Origin: Terrisporobacter glycolicus ATCC 14880 = DSM 1288
Lineage (GTDB): Bacteria > Bacillota > Clostridia > Peptostreptococcales > Peptostreptococcaceae
Assembly: GCF_036812735.1 (NCBI RefSeq)
Contig: NZ_CP117523.1
Span: 1,798,001-1,862,000, forward strand
DNA length: 64,000 nt
Direction of reading: 5' to 3'
Both the position numbers and the translations under genes were made by a program. Numbering within the stretch: position 1 is the first letter of the stretch; every line of letters begins with the position of its first letter. Positions 1-8,570 of the stretch are shown piece after piece. Below the pieces are notes generated by a model, which was not told where the DNA came from, did not search any database, and saw nothing but the letters and a program-made list of their open reading frames with translations.

Positions 1-297
1 GTTGAATGGGCAAAAAAAGTAGTAAATCTTGGAGCTGGAGAAATAGTTGTAAACAGTATTGATGAAGATGGAATGAAAAAGGGATATGATATAGAATTAT
101 TATCAAAAATAACAGAAGCTGTTAATGTTCCAGTTATAGCTTCTGGAGGCGCAGGAAAAATGGAAGATTTCTGCAAAGCAATAAAAAAAGCCAACTGTGA
201 TGGTGTATTGGCTGCATCTGTATTTCACTTTGGAGAAATAAAAATCATGGAATTGAAAACGTACATGAAAAAAGAGGGAATAGAAGTGAGATTTTGA
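1..297 (+). CDS. hisF: Imidazole glycerol phosphate synthase subunit HisF, C-terminal part
   Basis: The reading frame is open from base 1 and encodes the last 98 residues of a TIM-barrel cyclase. Visible family landmarks are the VNSIDEDG strand-loop, the PVIASGGAG phosphate-binding loop and the final AASVFHFGE segment, all typical of HisF, which makes imidazole glycerol phosphate and AICAR from PRFAR using ammonia from HisH. The 5' part lies outside the window. It sits 16 bases ahead of hisIE, so the two are the end of a his operon. Confidence 0.95.
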   Translation, partial: VEWAKKVVNLGAGEIVVNSIDEDGMKKGYDIELLSKITEAVNVPVIASGGAGKMEDFCKAIKKANCDGVLAASVFHFGEIKIMELKTYMKKEGIEVRF

Positions 298-313
298 ATT
301 AGGAGATGAAATA

Positions 314-976
314 ATGAGAGACAATTTGATTGAAAAAAATATAAAAAAAGAAATTGACTTAGATTTTATCAATACTTTAAAATTTGATGAAAAAGGTTTA
401 ATTCCAGTAGTTGTACAAGATGTGCATACTAAGGAAGTATTAATGCTCGCATATATGAACAAAGAATCTATGAAAAAAACCTTAACTGACAAAAAAGCCA
501 CTTACTTTAGCAGAAGTAGAGAAAAACTTTGGACAAAGGGAGAAACCTCAGAAAACACTCAACAGGTGGTAGGATTTTATTATGACTGTGACAAAGACAC
601 CATACTACTAATTGTTAAGCAAAAAGGTGTAGCCTGTCATACAGGAAATTATTCTTGCTTCTTTAATGAAATATTTTGTGATAAAGAAGTTTCAAAAACT
701 GAATTGTTGCAAAGATTATATAAACTAATAGAAGATAGAAAGAATAATCCAAAAGAAGGCTCTTATACAAATTATTTATTTGATAAAGGTTTAGATAAAA
801 TACTTAAAAAAGTAGGAGAAGAAAGTGCAGAAGTAATTATTGGAGCCAAAAACGAAAATAAAAATGAAATGATTTATGAAATAAGCGACTTGGCTTATCA
901 TGTTTTAGTATTAATGGTAAATTCGAATATAACAATTGAAGATATAAAAAATGAATTAAGTGGTAGAAATCATTAA
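314..976 (+). CDS. hisI: Bifunctional phosphoribosyl-AMP cyclohydrolase / phosphoribosyl-ATP pyrophosphatase HisIE
   Basis: A 220-residue cytosolic enzyme for steps two and three of histidine synthesis. The N-terminal half (about 25-120) is the PRA-CH domain, with the LAYMN and FSRSR segments and the metal-binding cysteines of [11 protein letters not shown]. The C-terminal half (about 130-215) is the helical PRA-PH domain with the [11 protein letters not shown] helix. An AGGAGA ribosome site 7 bases before ATG 314 supports this start. It follows hisF closely and is ended by a strong hairpin terminator, so it is the last gene of the his operon. Fusion of the two activities is common. Confidence 0.96.
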   Translation: MRDNLIEKNIKKEIDLDFINTLKFDEKGLIPVVVQDVHTKEVLMLAYMNKESMKKTLTDKKATYFSRSREKLWTKGETSENTQQVVGFYYDCDKDTILLIVKQKGVACHTGNYSCFFNEIFCDKEVSKTELLQRLYKLIEDRKNNPKEGSYTNYLFDKGLDKILKKVGEESAEVIIGAKNENKNEMIYEISDLAYHVLVLMVNSNITIEDIKNELSGRNH

Positions 977-988
977 AATTTAGAAAAA

Positions 989-1028
989 GCAAGCACACAA
1001 TTATAGAAATATATGTGTGCTTGCCTTT
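989..1028 (+). terminator. Intrinsic terminator after hisIE
   Basis: An 11-bp perfect stem, GCAAGCACACA (989-999) with TGTGTGCTTGC (1014-1024), and a short T-rich tail. The opposite strand also has a T-rich flank, so it may serve the convergent small gene at 1051-1185 as well. Confidence 0.8.
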
Positions 1029-1050
1029 GTTACTTATGTTGTTTTAATTT

Positions 1051-1185
1051 TTATTTGCAATTAGAACAATCGTTGCATTCGTCGTTAACATTGACTTTGT
1101 CTGTCATTTTGTTAGCTTTTTTGTCTTCCATTTTGTTGTTCTTTTTGTCTACCATTTTACTTTTTTCGTTTGATTTTTTAGCCAT
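1051..1185 (-). CDS. Small Lys-rich protein with a cysteine tail, function unknown
   Basis: A 44-residue protein starting MAKKSNEKSK. I chose ATG 1185 because AAGGAG lies 8 bases upstream; the frame continues further upstream, but that would add a hydrophobic stretch without a ribosome site. The body is a run of K, N, D and M heptad-like repeats (KMVDKKNNKMEDKKANKM) and the C-terminus is ECNDCSNCK, a CxxCxxC cluster that could bind a metal. I do not recognise the family. It is a single gene facing hisIE and separated from the downstream deacetylase by about 250 bases. Confidence 0.5.
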   Translation of the reverse strand: MAKKSNEKSKMVDKKNNKMEDKKANKMTDKVNVNDECNDCSNCK

Positions 1186-1437
1186 TTTCAAATCTCCTTT
1201 ATTAATTAATTTCAGTAATATGATGCTCGTTATAAGAAAAAATATTCGCAAAAATAACAAACAAAAAATGGTATTACAAAATAGATGTAACAATTTTGAT
1301 TCAATTTTTTTATTGACTTCCACCATTATGTTGGAAGACAATAGTATTGACGCTGTAGTATTGTTTGGATTAGAATTTATGAAGAAGTGTAGTAGTTTGT
1401 ATTGCGAAAAATGTAAGAAATTTGGGGGATTTTGAAA

Positions 1438-2334
1438 ATGAAAAAAGAAGATTTAACATTTAAAGAAAAGTCAAAAGAAAAAATTTTGAAAACAATAAAA
1501 CACGTTTTGGATTATATAAGGCACAATAAAAATAAAACAAAAGTTATAGCAGGTATTGTTGCTATTGTTATATGTGTAGGTGTAGTTTCTATTGTGAAAC
1601 TAAACAGTAAAGAAGTATTAGCCTGTGCCAAGAGCAGAAATATTATGCTTCAAGGAGAAACAACAACCGATATTGCACTAAACGGATCAAGGGAAATAGA
1701 AAAAGGTCCATCGAAAAGTTATGGAAAAGTAGTATATCTTACAATTGATGACGGTCCATCAGAATACACAGATGAAATAATTAAAATACTAAATAAAAAC
1801 AATGTAAAAGCCACATTTTTTATGATTAATTCAAATATGCAAGCTTATCCAGAGCAAGTAAAAAATATAGTCAAAAATGGAAATACAGCAGGATTTCACA
1901 GCGTAAGTCATGACATTCACAAATTATATACATCACCAACAGCAGCAAAAAATGAATTCGATACTAATCAAAAAACATTCAAGGAAATAACGGGAGAAAC
2001 ATCAAAGGTTATTAGACTTCCATTTGGTAGCAAACCATACACACCAAGAAGTTCATACAGTGCTCTTATGGATGCTGGATACAAGTTATGGGACTGGACA
2101 CTAGATACAGAAGATTGGAGATCAACTTCTCCACAGATAATTCAATCTGTTATAAAACATACAAATGATACTGATGATGCAGTCTTATTAATGCACGAAA
2201 GAAAGCAAACAGTAGCAGTGTTAGATGAAATGATTCAGCACTTCAAAAAAGAAGGATTTGAAATATTACCAATAAAACAAAGTGATGAACAAAGAAATTA
2301 TTGGAATGGTAAATTATTCAAGTCAGAGAAATAA
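1438..2334 (+). CDS. Membrane-anchored polysaccharide deacetylase (NodB domain)
   Basis: A 298-residue protein with a cytoplasmic N-terminal stub, one membrane segment (about 36-57) and an external NodB (carbohydrate esterase 4) domain. The metal and catalytic motifs are intact: TIDDGPS with Asp104/Asp105, HSVSH with His154 and His158, RLPFGS, DTEDW and LLMHE. The family removes N-acetyl groups from peptidoglycan or other wall glycans; the PdaA type is most similar in layout. ATG 1438 follows GGGGGA by 8 bases; an in-frame TTG at 1432 is less well spaced. It lies 13 bases ahead of a PrsA-like foldase, suggesting an envelope operon. Confidence 0.9.
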   Translation: MKKEDLTFKEKSKEKILKTIKHVLDYIRHNKNKTKVIAGIVAIVICVGVVSIVKLNSKEVLACAKSRNIMLQGETTTDIALNGSREIEKGPSKSYGKVVYLTIDDGPSEYTDEIIKILNKNNVKATFFMINSNMQAYPEQVKNIVKNGNTAGFHSVSHDIHKLYTSPTAAKNEFDTNQKTFKEITGETSKVIRLPFGSKPYTPRSSYSALMDAGYKLWDWTLDTEDWRSTSPQIIQSVIKHTNDTDDAVLLMHERKQTVAVLDEMIQHFKKEGFEILPIKQSDEQRNYWNGKLFKSEK

Positions 2335-2347
2335 TGGAGGTAAAAAA

Positions 2348-3277
2348 TTGAAAAAAATAGCTCTTATGGGATTAACAATTTTAATCTCTATAAATATGGT
2401 AGCATGCGGGAATAAAAACGTAGCAAAAGTTAATGATGTGGATATAAGTAAAGACAATTATAAAAAGATAGAAGAACTTTTATGTGTAACAGGATATATA
2501 GAAAAAAAAGATAAAAATAGCGATGAAATAAACAATGATGTATTATCATTTATTATAGATAATGAAGTGGCTTATCAAGAAGCACAAAAGCAAAACATTA
2601 AAGTAGAAGATAGTGAAGTAAATGAAAAGTTTGAACAATTAAAAGAAACTTTAAATACAAACCCACTTTACAAAGAAAAACTAGAAGCATCTGGTGTTAC
2701 AGAAGACTTTTTAAAGGAACAAATTAAAAAAGACTTAATTGTGGCAAAATACAAAGAGAACTTTATAAAAGATATTAAGGTTTCTGATAAGGAAATGGAA
2801 GCTTACTACAATAATCACAAAGATCAATTTAATGTTGAAGAAGTAAAAGCAAGCCAAATTTTAATATCTACTTTAGATAAAGACAATAAAGAAGTTAGTA
2901 AAGAAGAAAAAGAAAAGCTAAAAGAAAAGGCTCAAAATATTTTAGATAAAATAAAAAATAATGAAGACTTTGCTACTTTAGCAAAAGAATATTCTGATGA
3001 CAAAAATTCAGGAAAAGATGGTGGAGATTTAGGGTACTTTACTAAGAGTGGTAAAAATATTGAATTTACTAAAGAGGTATTTAAATTAGATACAAATCAA
3101 GTTTCAAACCTTATTGAAACACCTTATGGATATCACATTGTAAAAGTGACTGATAAGAGGACTGTTACAAAATCATTTGAAGATAGTAAAGATGATATAA
3201 AAGCTAAAATATTAAATGAAAAATATACAAAGCATATAGACTCATTATATAAAAATGGAAAAATAACAATCACTTAA
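2348..3277 (+). CDS. prsA: PrsA-like lipoprotein foldase (parvulin-type peptidyl-prolyl isomerase)
   Basis: A 309-residue extracytoplasmic lipoprotein. The start is TTG 2348, placed 7 bases after GGAGG. The signal peptide ends in a lipobox (VAC, Cys20). An N-terminal SurA-like helical part precedes a parvulin (PpiC) domain at about 175-275 with the landmarks SQIL, LAKEYSDD, GGDLG and PYGYHIVKV. The family helps secreted proteins fold after export through Sec. The stop codon lies inside the loop of the terminator hairpin. Start choice and function are both well supported. Confidence 0.92.
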   Translation: MKKIALMGLTILISINMVACGNKNVAKVNDVDISKDNYKKIEELLCVTGYIEKKDKNSDEINNDVLSFIIDNEVAYQEAQKQNIKVEDSEVNEKFEQLKETLNTNPLYKEKLEASGVTEDFLKEQIKKDLIVAKYKENFIKDIKVSDKEMEAYYNNHKDQFNVEEVKASQILISTLDKDNKEVSKEEKEKLKEKAQNILDKIKNNEDFATLAKEYSDDKNSGKDGGDLGYFTKSGKNIEFTKEVFKLDTNQVSNLIETPYGYHIVKVTDKRTVTKSFEDSKDDIKAKILNEKYTKHIDSLYKNGKITIT

Positions 3278-3297
3278 TAAGTGATTGTTATTTTTAT
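3261..3297 (+). terminator. Intrinsic terminator overlapping the prsA stop codon
   Basis: A 15-bp stem (3261-3275 with 3279-3293) followed by Ts. The TAA stop is in the three-base loop region, so the last codons of prsA encode the 5' arm. Confidence 0.8.
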
Positions 3298-3418
3298 ATG
3301 ATAGATATTGTTTAAAATTTTGAGAAAATTGGAATAATTTATAATATCTTAGATTAAATGGTATTAATTGGTGATACAATAATATAAGATAATATTAATC
3401 ATAGGAGGAGTATAATAT

Positions 3419-3997
3419 ATGTATCCAACAAGAGAAGAAGCATGGAATATACTAAGGGAGTATAACCAAGATGAGCACTTAATTAATCATGCCCTTGCAG
3501 TAGAAGGTGTTATGAGACATTTTGCTAATCTTTATAATGAAGATCCTGAAAAATGGGGAATAGTAGGATTATTACATGATCTAGATTATGAAAAATATCC
3601 AGATGAGCATTGTAAAAAAGTAATAGAAATAATGAGAGAAAAAGATTTAGACGAAGAATTAATACGATCTGTTGTTAGTCATGGATATGGTCTAGTTTGT
3701 GATGTAAAGCCAGAAAGCAACATGGAGAAGGTATTATATACAATTGATGAGCTAACAGGTCTTATAAATGCTACAGCCATTATGAGACCATCAAAGAGCG
3801 TATTAGATTTAGGGGTAAAATCAGTTAAGAAAAAATTTAAATCTAGTGGCTTTGCTGCAGGTGTAAATAGAGAAGTTATAAAAAATGGATGTGAAATGTT
3901 AGATAAACCTTTAGAAGAAGTTATAGAAGAAACAATAGAAGGAATGAAATCAGTGGCTAAAGAAATAGGACTTGTAGGGGAAGCTGTTAATTTATAA
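3419..3997 (+). CDS. HD-domain phosphohydrolase
   Basis: A 192-residue cytosolic protein with an HD metal-dependent hydrolase fold: HALAVEGVM supplies the first His, LLHDLDYE the paired His-Asp, followed by SHGYG and a later Asp in YTIDELTG. The substrate cannot be told from sequence; the family includes nucleotidases and phosphodiesterases. GGAGGAG upstream supports ATG 3419. It is a single-gene unit with its own terminator. Confidence 0.88.
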   Translation: MYPTREEAWNILREYNQDEHLINHALAVEGVMRHFANLYNEDPEKWGIVGLLHDLDYEKYPDEHCKKVIEIMREKDLDEELIRSVVSHGYGLVCDVKPESNMEKVLYTIDELTGLINATAIMRPSKSVLDLGVKSVKKKFKSSGFAAGVNREVIKNGCEMLDKPLEEVIEETIEGMKSVAKEIGLVGEAVNL

Positions 3998-4000
3998 TAT

Positions 4001-4033
4001 AAAAGTATAAGCGTTACGCTTATACTTTTTTTA
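4001..4033 (+). terminator. Intrinsic terminator after the HD hydrolase gene
   Basis: Perfect stem AAAAGTATAAGCG (4001-4013) with CGCTTATACTTTT (4017-4029), three-base loop, then a T run. Confidence 0.85.
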
Positions 4034-4054
4034 TTTTCAACTTTGCGAATTAGG

Positions 4055-4072
4055 CAACGGTCTAAGCCGTTG
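4055..4072. repeat. Short GC-rich inverted repeat between convergent genes
   Basis: CAACGG (4055-4060) and CCGTTG (4067-4072) surround a six-base loop, within about 40 bases (4045-4083) that are clearly richer in G and C than the flanks. It may be the terminator of the minus-strand EamA gene, but no good T run follows on that strand. Confidence 0.4.
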
Positions 4073-4098
4073 GCGACATGAGTAAAGAGAATTTTTTA

Positions 4099-5064
4099 CT
4101 AATTTGAATTTATTTCCTCATCATTAGCTAATAACTTTTTCTCCAATGACATATTACATATAATTGTAAAAATAGAACCAACAACTATAAATACAATTCC
4201 CACAATCATATTCATAGGAATGAATTCTTTTATAAAAATAAAAGCTAGTATAGGAGAGAGAACAGGTTTAAAGAAAAATACTAAAGATGCAGTATTAGCT
4301 GAAGTTTCTTCCATGGACTTAAAATAAGAAGCATATCCAAGACCTGTTACAAAAACATAAACATAAATTACAGATAAAATATTATCCATATTATATCCAG
4401 TAAATAAAGGTACATTGGCAAAATTATCTAGTCTAAATGAAGTTAAAAGATGTGAAACAGAAGGAATATGACCTATTAATATTAAAATAAGCATTTCTAT
4501 ACTTCCTAAAATAAAGCTAAAACAAGTTACAACCTCTCCTCCAAATTTACTCGTACTTTTCTTGCCTAAGACTCCATACAAAGCAAAGGTAATAGCTGCT
4601 AGAAGTGTTAAGGTTAATCCAATAGATGATAATTTAATTGATAAGGGATTAATAATAATTATTATACCCATAATTTCTAGAATAAGGGATAGGACATTAT
4701 GCGAGTGGATTACTTCTTTTAAAAACATATAAGCAAATATCATTACGAAAACAGGATTACAGCTAAAAATAACTGCAACAACAGAAGCTTTTGTATAATT
4801 TACAGCAAGTTGATAAAAAATCATGCTGACAACAACACACATAAAGCCTAAAAATAGAAATTGTTTTATATCTTCTTTATTAACGAATTCATCCTTGGAT
4901 TTAAGTGATTTAATTGCAAAGGGCAATAATATTAATCCCCCAATAAAAAATCTTTCAAAAGTTAGTTGTATGGGATTAAAACTTTGAGAAATAGTTTTTA
5001 ACATTATTTCCATAGAACTAAATAAAATTGTTGCTATAGCTATATATAAATAGCCCTTTTTCAT
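4099..5064 (-). CDS. EamA/DMT-family membrane transporter
   Basis: A 321-residue integral membrane protein with about ten hydrophobic segments in two EamA halves, the fold of the drug/metabolite transporter superfamily. The early PIQLTFERFFIGG region and the mid-protein loop between halves fit the family. ATG 5064 is preferred because GGAGGT is 7 bases upstream; the longer frame from 5079 would swallow that site. Substrate unknown. It is transcribed alone, convergent with the HD hydrolase and divergent from the NSS transporter. Confidence 0.88.
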   Translation of the reverse strand: MKKGYLYIAIATILFSSMEIMLKTISQSFNPIQLTFERFFIGGLILLPFAIKSLKSKDEFVNKEDIKQFLFLGFMCVVVSMIFYQLAVNYTKASVVAVIFSCNPVFVMIFAYMFLKEVIHSHNVLSLILEIMGIIIIINPLSIKLSSIGLTLTLLAAITFALYGVLGKKSTSKFGGEVVTCFSFILGSIEMLILILIGHIPSVSHLLTSFRLDNFANVPLFTGYNMDNILSVIYVYVFVTGLGYASYFKSMEETSANTASLVFFFKPVLSPILAFIFIKEFIPMNMIVGIVFIVVGSIFTIICNMSLEKKLLANDEEINSN

Positions 5065-5243
5065 GTTACCCACCTCCAATTATAAGAGTAGTACTTTAAT
5101 AATAAATATTCAACTGTGCATGAAACCTACATGTTAAATTATGGTTAATGATTTCCTTTTATGATAGAATTATCTAAATGATATAATTTGAAATGAAAAA
5201 ATTCATATAATTATAACAGAAAATATCAAAGGGGGAGATGATT

Positions 5244-6584
5244 GTGTCTGATAATAATGTGAAAAGGCAAAATGAAAGTAGGGATCTTTTTACCTCAAAA
5301 GCAGGATTTATATTAGCATGTATTGGTTCAGCTGTAGGAATGGGAAATATATGGATGTTTCCATATAGAGTTGGTCAATTTGGAGGAGCTGCTTTTTTAA
5401 TACCTTATATTTTGTTTATAGTTTTACTAGGGTGCACAGGACTTATGGGAGAGTTCGCCTTTGGAAGAATGACTCAAAGCGGGCCAATAGGTTCATTTAA
5501 AAAAGCATTAGAAACAAAAGATAAAAAAGGTGGAGGCATATTTGGAGTTATACCAGTACTGGGTGCTTTTGGTATAGCTGTTGGATATGCTGTTGTAGTA
5601 GGGTGGTTTATAAAATTTTTAGTAGGAAGTATTTCTGGAGAAGCTCTAAATGTTGTAGATTCAGGAGCGTATTTTGGGGCTATTGCAGGACCTTTTGGAA
5701 GTGTAGTTTGGCACTTTTTAGCCTTACTTATTACAGCTTTAATTTTATTACTTGGTGTTTCAAATGGAATAGAAAAAGTAAATAAAATTATGATGCCAAC
5801 ATTTTATATTTTATTTTTAATACTTTTGATAAGAGTTTTGATGTTAGATGGAGCAATGGATGGAATAAATTATTTATTTGTTCCAAAATGGGAGTATTTA
5901 TCTCAACCAAAAACTTGGATATATGCTTTAGGTCAGGCATTTTTCTCATTATCCATAGCAGGGTCTGGAATGATAGTATATGGAAGTTATTTAAAAAGAG
6001 ATATAGACATACCAAACTCAGCAAAGAATACAGTTATATTTGATACTTTAGCAGCTTTAACTGCAGGGCTTGTAATTATTCCAGCAGTATTTGCCTTTAA
6101 TTTAGATCCAACTGCAGGGCCACCATTACTTTTTATAACACTGCCATCAGTATTTAAGTTAATGCCTTTTGGAAGGATATTTGCTATTGTATTTTTTATA
6201 TCAGTTTTATTTGCATCTATAACATCTCTAATGAACTTATTAGAAGTACCAATAGAAGCAATACAAAGCAATTTAAAATTAAGTAGAAAACTCTCTGTAA
6301 TACTTGTTTGTTTCCTGGCATTTCTATTTGGGTTATTTGTGGAAAATGGAGATATATTAGGAAAGTGGATGGACTTTGTATCAATATACATAATACCTCT
6401 TGGAGCATTTATAGCAGCAATAATGTTTTTCTGGGTAATTGGTATTGATAAGGCAAAATCAGAAATTGAAAGTGGTTCTAAAAAGCTACTTGGTTCTTGG
6501 TTTAATCCTATGGCCAAATATGTATATGTATTTTTAACGTTAATAGTATTTATTGCAGGAATTCTACTTGGAGGAATAGGATAA
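5244..6584 (+). CDS. Sodium-dependent NSS-family transporter (amino acid symporter)
   Basis: A 446-residue, roughly 11-segment membrane protein of the neurotransmitter:sodium symporter family. The N-terminal GSAVGMGNIWMFPY segment is the LeuT-type sodium and substrate binding region, followed by GGAAFLIPY. Such bacterial proteins carry amino acids with sodium. I favour GTG 5244 because the AGGGGGAG site is 6 bases away; it directly abuts the ATG at 5238, leaving no spacing. It appears to be a single gene; the next gene starts 87 bases later with its own ribosome site. Confidence 0.92.
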   Translation: MSDNNVKRQNESRDLFTSKAGFILACIGSAVGMGNIWMFPYRVGQFGGAAFLIPYILFIVLLGCTGLMGEFAFGRMTQSGPIGSFKKALETKDKKGGGIFGVIPVLGAFGIAVGYAVVVGWFIKFLVGSISGEALNVVDSGAYFGAIAGPFGSVVWHFLALLITALILLLGVSNGIEKVNKIMMPTFYILFLILLIRVLMLDGAMDGINYLFVPKWEYLSQPKTWIYALGQAFFSLSIAGSGMIVYGSYLKRDIDIPNSAKNTVIFDTLAALTAGLVIIPAVFAFNLDPTAGPPLLFITLPSVFKLMPFGRIFAIVFFISVLFASITSLMNLLEVPIEAIQSNLKLSRKLSVILVCFLAFLFGLFVENGDILGKWMDFVSIYIIPLGAFIAAIMFFWVIGIDKAKSEIESGSKKLLGSWFNPMAKYVYVFLTLIVFIAGILLGGIG

Positions 6585-6671
6585 TATTTTTAATTCAAAA
6601 CAATATTTGAATGTGAAAAAATGGATAAATTGCTATAATTAAATTAAAAGTGATTATAAGGAGGATAAAAA

Positions 6672-6989
6672 ATGATAATAACTACAACTAATGACGTACC
6701 AGGAAAAGAAATAAAAGAAGTTTATGGATTTGTATCAGCAAGCACAGTTAGAACAAAAAATATAGGAAAAGATATAGGAGCTAGTTTTAAAACTTTAGTT
6801 GGTGGAGAAATAAAAGCTTATCAAGAAATGATGGAAGAGGCTAGAAAAATTGCCATAGGAAGAATGGTAGAAAAAGCTGAAGATATGGGGGCAAATGCTA
6901 TTATAGGTATGAAAATAGGCACTTCAGCAATTATGACTGGTGCTAGTGAAGTAATAGCTTATGGAACTGCAGTTTTAATAGAGGAGTAA
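6672..6989 (+). CDS. YbjQ-family (UPF0145) protein
   Basis: A 105-residue cytosolic protein. The TTTNDVPGKEIKEVYGFVSA opening, the GGEIKAYQEMM helix and the ANAIIGMKIGTS strand are typical of the YbjQ/UPF0145 family, which forms pentamers and is often labelled heavy-metal-binding on weak grounds. No cysteine or histidine site is visible, so I would not infer metal binding. A small membrane protein gene follows 20 bases later. Confidence 0.9.
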   Translation: MIITTTNDVPGKEIKEVYGFVSASTVRTKNIGKDIGASFKTLVGGEIKAYQEMMEEARKIAIGRMVEKAEDMGANAIIGMKIGTSAIMTGASEVIAYGTAVLIEE

Positions 6990-7009
6990 TTCATAAGGAG
7001 AGTATATTT

Positions 7010-7150
7010 ATGGATAGGATTATTTCTAGTATATTTGTATTATTTTATGGAGTAATGATAATTGGCTCCATAATTCTACTTATTATGAAAATTATTGAGA
7101 GACAAAAAGAGAAAAAAGAAGAAAATTTAGATAAATACGATAAATATTAA
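7010..7150 (+). CDS. Small single-span membrane protein
   Basis: A 46-residue frame starting MDRIISSIF with AAGGAG 9 bases upstream. Residues about 4-27 form one hydrophobic helix and the rest is a charged tail (RQKEKKEENLDKYDKY). It lies 20 bases after the YbjQ-like gene and right before a hairpin terminator, so it is probably co-transcribed with it. Function unknown. Confidence 0.65.
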   Translation: MDRIISSIFVLFYGVMIIGSIILLIMKIIERQKEKKEENLDKYDKY

Positions 7151-7158
7151 GACTTATG

Positions 7159-7188
7159 GCATAAAAATTTATATTTTTATGCTATTTT
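7159..7188 (+). terminator. Intrinsic terminator after the YbjQ / small membrane protein pair
   Basis: Stem GCATAAAAAT (7159-7168) with ATTTTTATGC (7173-7182), then TATTTTT. Confidence 0.75.
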
Positions 7189-7269
7189 TCATGAAAATAT
7201 TTGAATTAATTTGCTTTAAGTAATATTATATAATTAAAGAGGAAAATTATAAGCAAAGAGGGTAACTAG

Positions 7270-8181
7270 ATGAAAGACAGCTATTCAAGAGAAATAAACT
7301 ATCTAAAAATTTCTCTTACAGATAAATGTAACTTAAGGTGTGTTTATTGTAAGGATGAAGATGAGGTAGTTGAAGAAGAATATGTTAATAATATACTAAG
7401 TTTTGACGATTATAAGTTTATAATAAAAAACTTTAAAGAACTTGGTGTAAATAAAATAAAATTTATAGGAGGAGAGCCTCTTTTATATCCTTATTTAAAG
7501 GATTTAATTTATTTTGCTAAACATGAGTGTAATATAGATGATATTTCTATTACAACAAATGGTCAACATTTCAGTGAAAAAGCATTGGAATTAAAAAATA
7601 GCGGTCTTGATAGGGTAAATTTAAGTATTGATTCTCTAAAAGAATATAAATATAATGCAGTAACTAGAGGTGGTAGTTTAACAGAAGTGTTAAATGCTTT
7701 AAATACATGTATAAGACTTAAATTGCCAGTTAAAATTAATTGTGTACTTATAGATGAATTTAATACAGATGAAGTATATGACTTTATTAGACTGACAAAA
7801 TACAATAATGTGGATGTTAGGTTTGTAGAACTTACACCATGGGGTAGCAGTAAAAGACTTTATGATTTAAGCTATGTTAATACGAAAGAATTGATGGAAA
7901 ATCTTGAAGATATTAATATATCAGGTTTTGAGGAAGATCATAATGTGATATATTATAAGATGGAGAAGTCAAAAGGACGAGTGGGAATTATTTCACCAAT
8001 TAGTGATTGTTTTTGTGAAAAGTGCAATAAAATGATTATTACTAATGATGGATTTGTAAGACTTTGTCTTTATGCAGATGAAGAAATTGATTTGAGAGAT
8101 TTTTTACATAAACCAATAATGTTTAAAGAGGTAATAAAAGACATACTTAAAGAAAAACCAAGAAATCATACATTAGTTTAA
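7270..8181 (+). CDS. MoaA-like radical SAM protein
   Basis: A 303-residue radical SAM enzyme. The N-terminal cluster motif is CNLRCVYC (Cys20, Cys24, Cys27); FIGGEPLLYP is the glycine-rich SAM-binding segment; the second cluster has Cys247, Cys249, Cys252 and Cys266 (CFCEKC then LCLY). RFVELTPWGSSK also fits MoaA, the GTP 3',8-cyclase of molybdopterin synthesis. It ends at KPRNHTLV, lacking the usual final 20 or so residues with the double-glycine end required by MoaA. No other cofactor genes are near. It may be a MoaA paralog with another role. Confidence 0.82.
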   Translation: MKDSYSREINYLKISLTDKCNLRCVYCKDEDEVVEEEYVNNILSFDDYKFIIKNFKELGVNKIKFIGGEPLLYPYLKDLIYFAKHECNIDDISITTNGQHFSEKALELKNSGLDRVNLSIDSLKEYKYNAVTRGGSLTEVLNALNTCIRLKLPVKINCVLIDEFNTDEVYDFIRLTKYNNVDVRFVELTPWGSSKRLYDLSYVNTKELMENLEDINISGFEEDHNVIYYKMEKSKGRVGIISPISDCFCEKCNKMIITNDGFVRLCLYADEEIDLRDFLHKPIMFKEVIKDILKEKPRNHTLV

Positions 8182-8258
8182 TGTTTACTAGGAGATGCAA
8201 ATATTGCAATGAAAAACTCAATATAAAAATAGCTAGATTATTATTTCAAATAAAGTAA
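8181..8258 (+). CDS. Possible 25-residue CxxC peptide overlapping the MoaA-like stop
   Basis: The ATG at 8181 overlaps the upstream TAA as TAATG, the arrangement of coupled genes. The frame reads MFTRRCKYCNEKLNIK and so on, with one CxxC knuckle, and ends inside the terminator stem. It could be a coupled mini-gene or the remnant of a larger zinc-ribbon gene; no independent ribosome site is visible. Confidence 0.22.
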   Translation: MFTRRCKYCNEKLNIKIARLLFQIK

Positions 8259-8275
8259 GTCTAGCTATTTTTACA
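8223..8275 (+). terminator. Intrinsic terminator after the MoaA-like gene
   Basis: AAAATAGCTAGA (from about 8225) pairs with TCTAGCTATTTTT (ending near 8272) around a long AT-rich loop, followed by a short T stretch. Confidence 0.65.
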
Positions 8276-8288
8276 TACATTTATTTAT

Positions 8289-8480
8289 TTATTCATAAGA
8301 TATGGTAAAATTAAGTTTATTCCAATTTTTTAAATAATAATTATACACTTGATGAATTAATGGTTCATAGTCAAAAAATACTTTACTTGTTTCAATTTTT
8401 TCTTCTGAAATGCGTTTGTATTCTCCTACCCAATAAGGCTCTTGAAAGTAAACAGTCAAATCTGCACATACTTCCTTCAT
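8289..8480 (-). CDS. YjdF-like (DUF2992) protein, N-terminal domain only
   Basis: A 63-residue protein. LTVYFQEPYWVGEYKRI, the ETSKVFF strand and YLKNWNKLNF match the opening domain of the YjdF/DUF2992 family as I remember it. Family members continue for another 60-80 Lys/Gln-rich residues; here a stop follows ISYE and no continuation is visible downstream. Either a natural short form or a truncation. AGGAGGT 6 bases before the ATG supports expression. I saw no yjdF riboswitch upstream. Confidence 0.6.
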   Translation of the reverse strand: MKEVCADLTVYFQEPYWVGEYKRISEEKIETSKVFFDYEPLIHQVYNYYLKNWNKLNFTISYE

Positions 8481-8570
8481 TCACATACCTCCTAAAGTTT
8501 ATCAATTGATTTATATATAATTATTCATAATGTGATTTGACTATGACAAAAGGAGATAATTTTTAGAAAA

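Noticed and set aside
1013-1435. 140-codon plus-strand frame opposite the Lys-rich mini-protein, ending in a CxxC peptide
   Set aside because: Composition is that of an antisense shadow plus intergenic sequence; no ribosome site before its start or before the internal ATG at about 1379.
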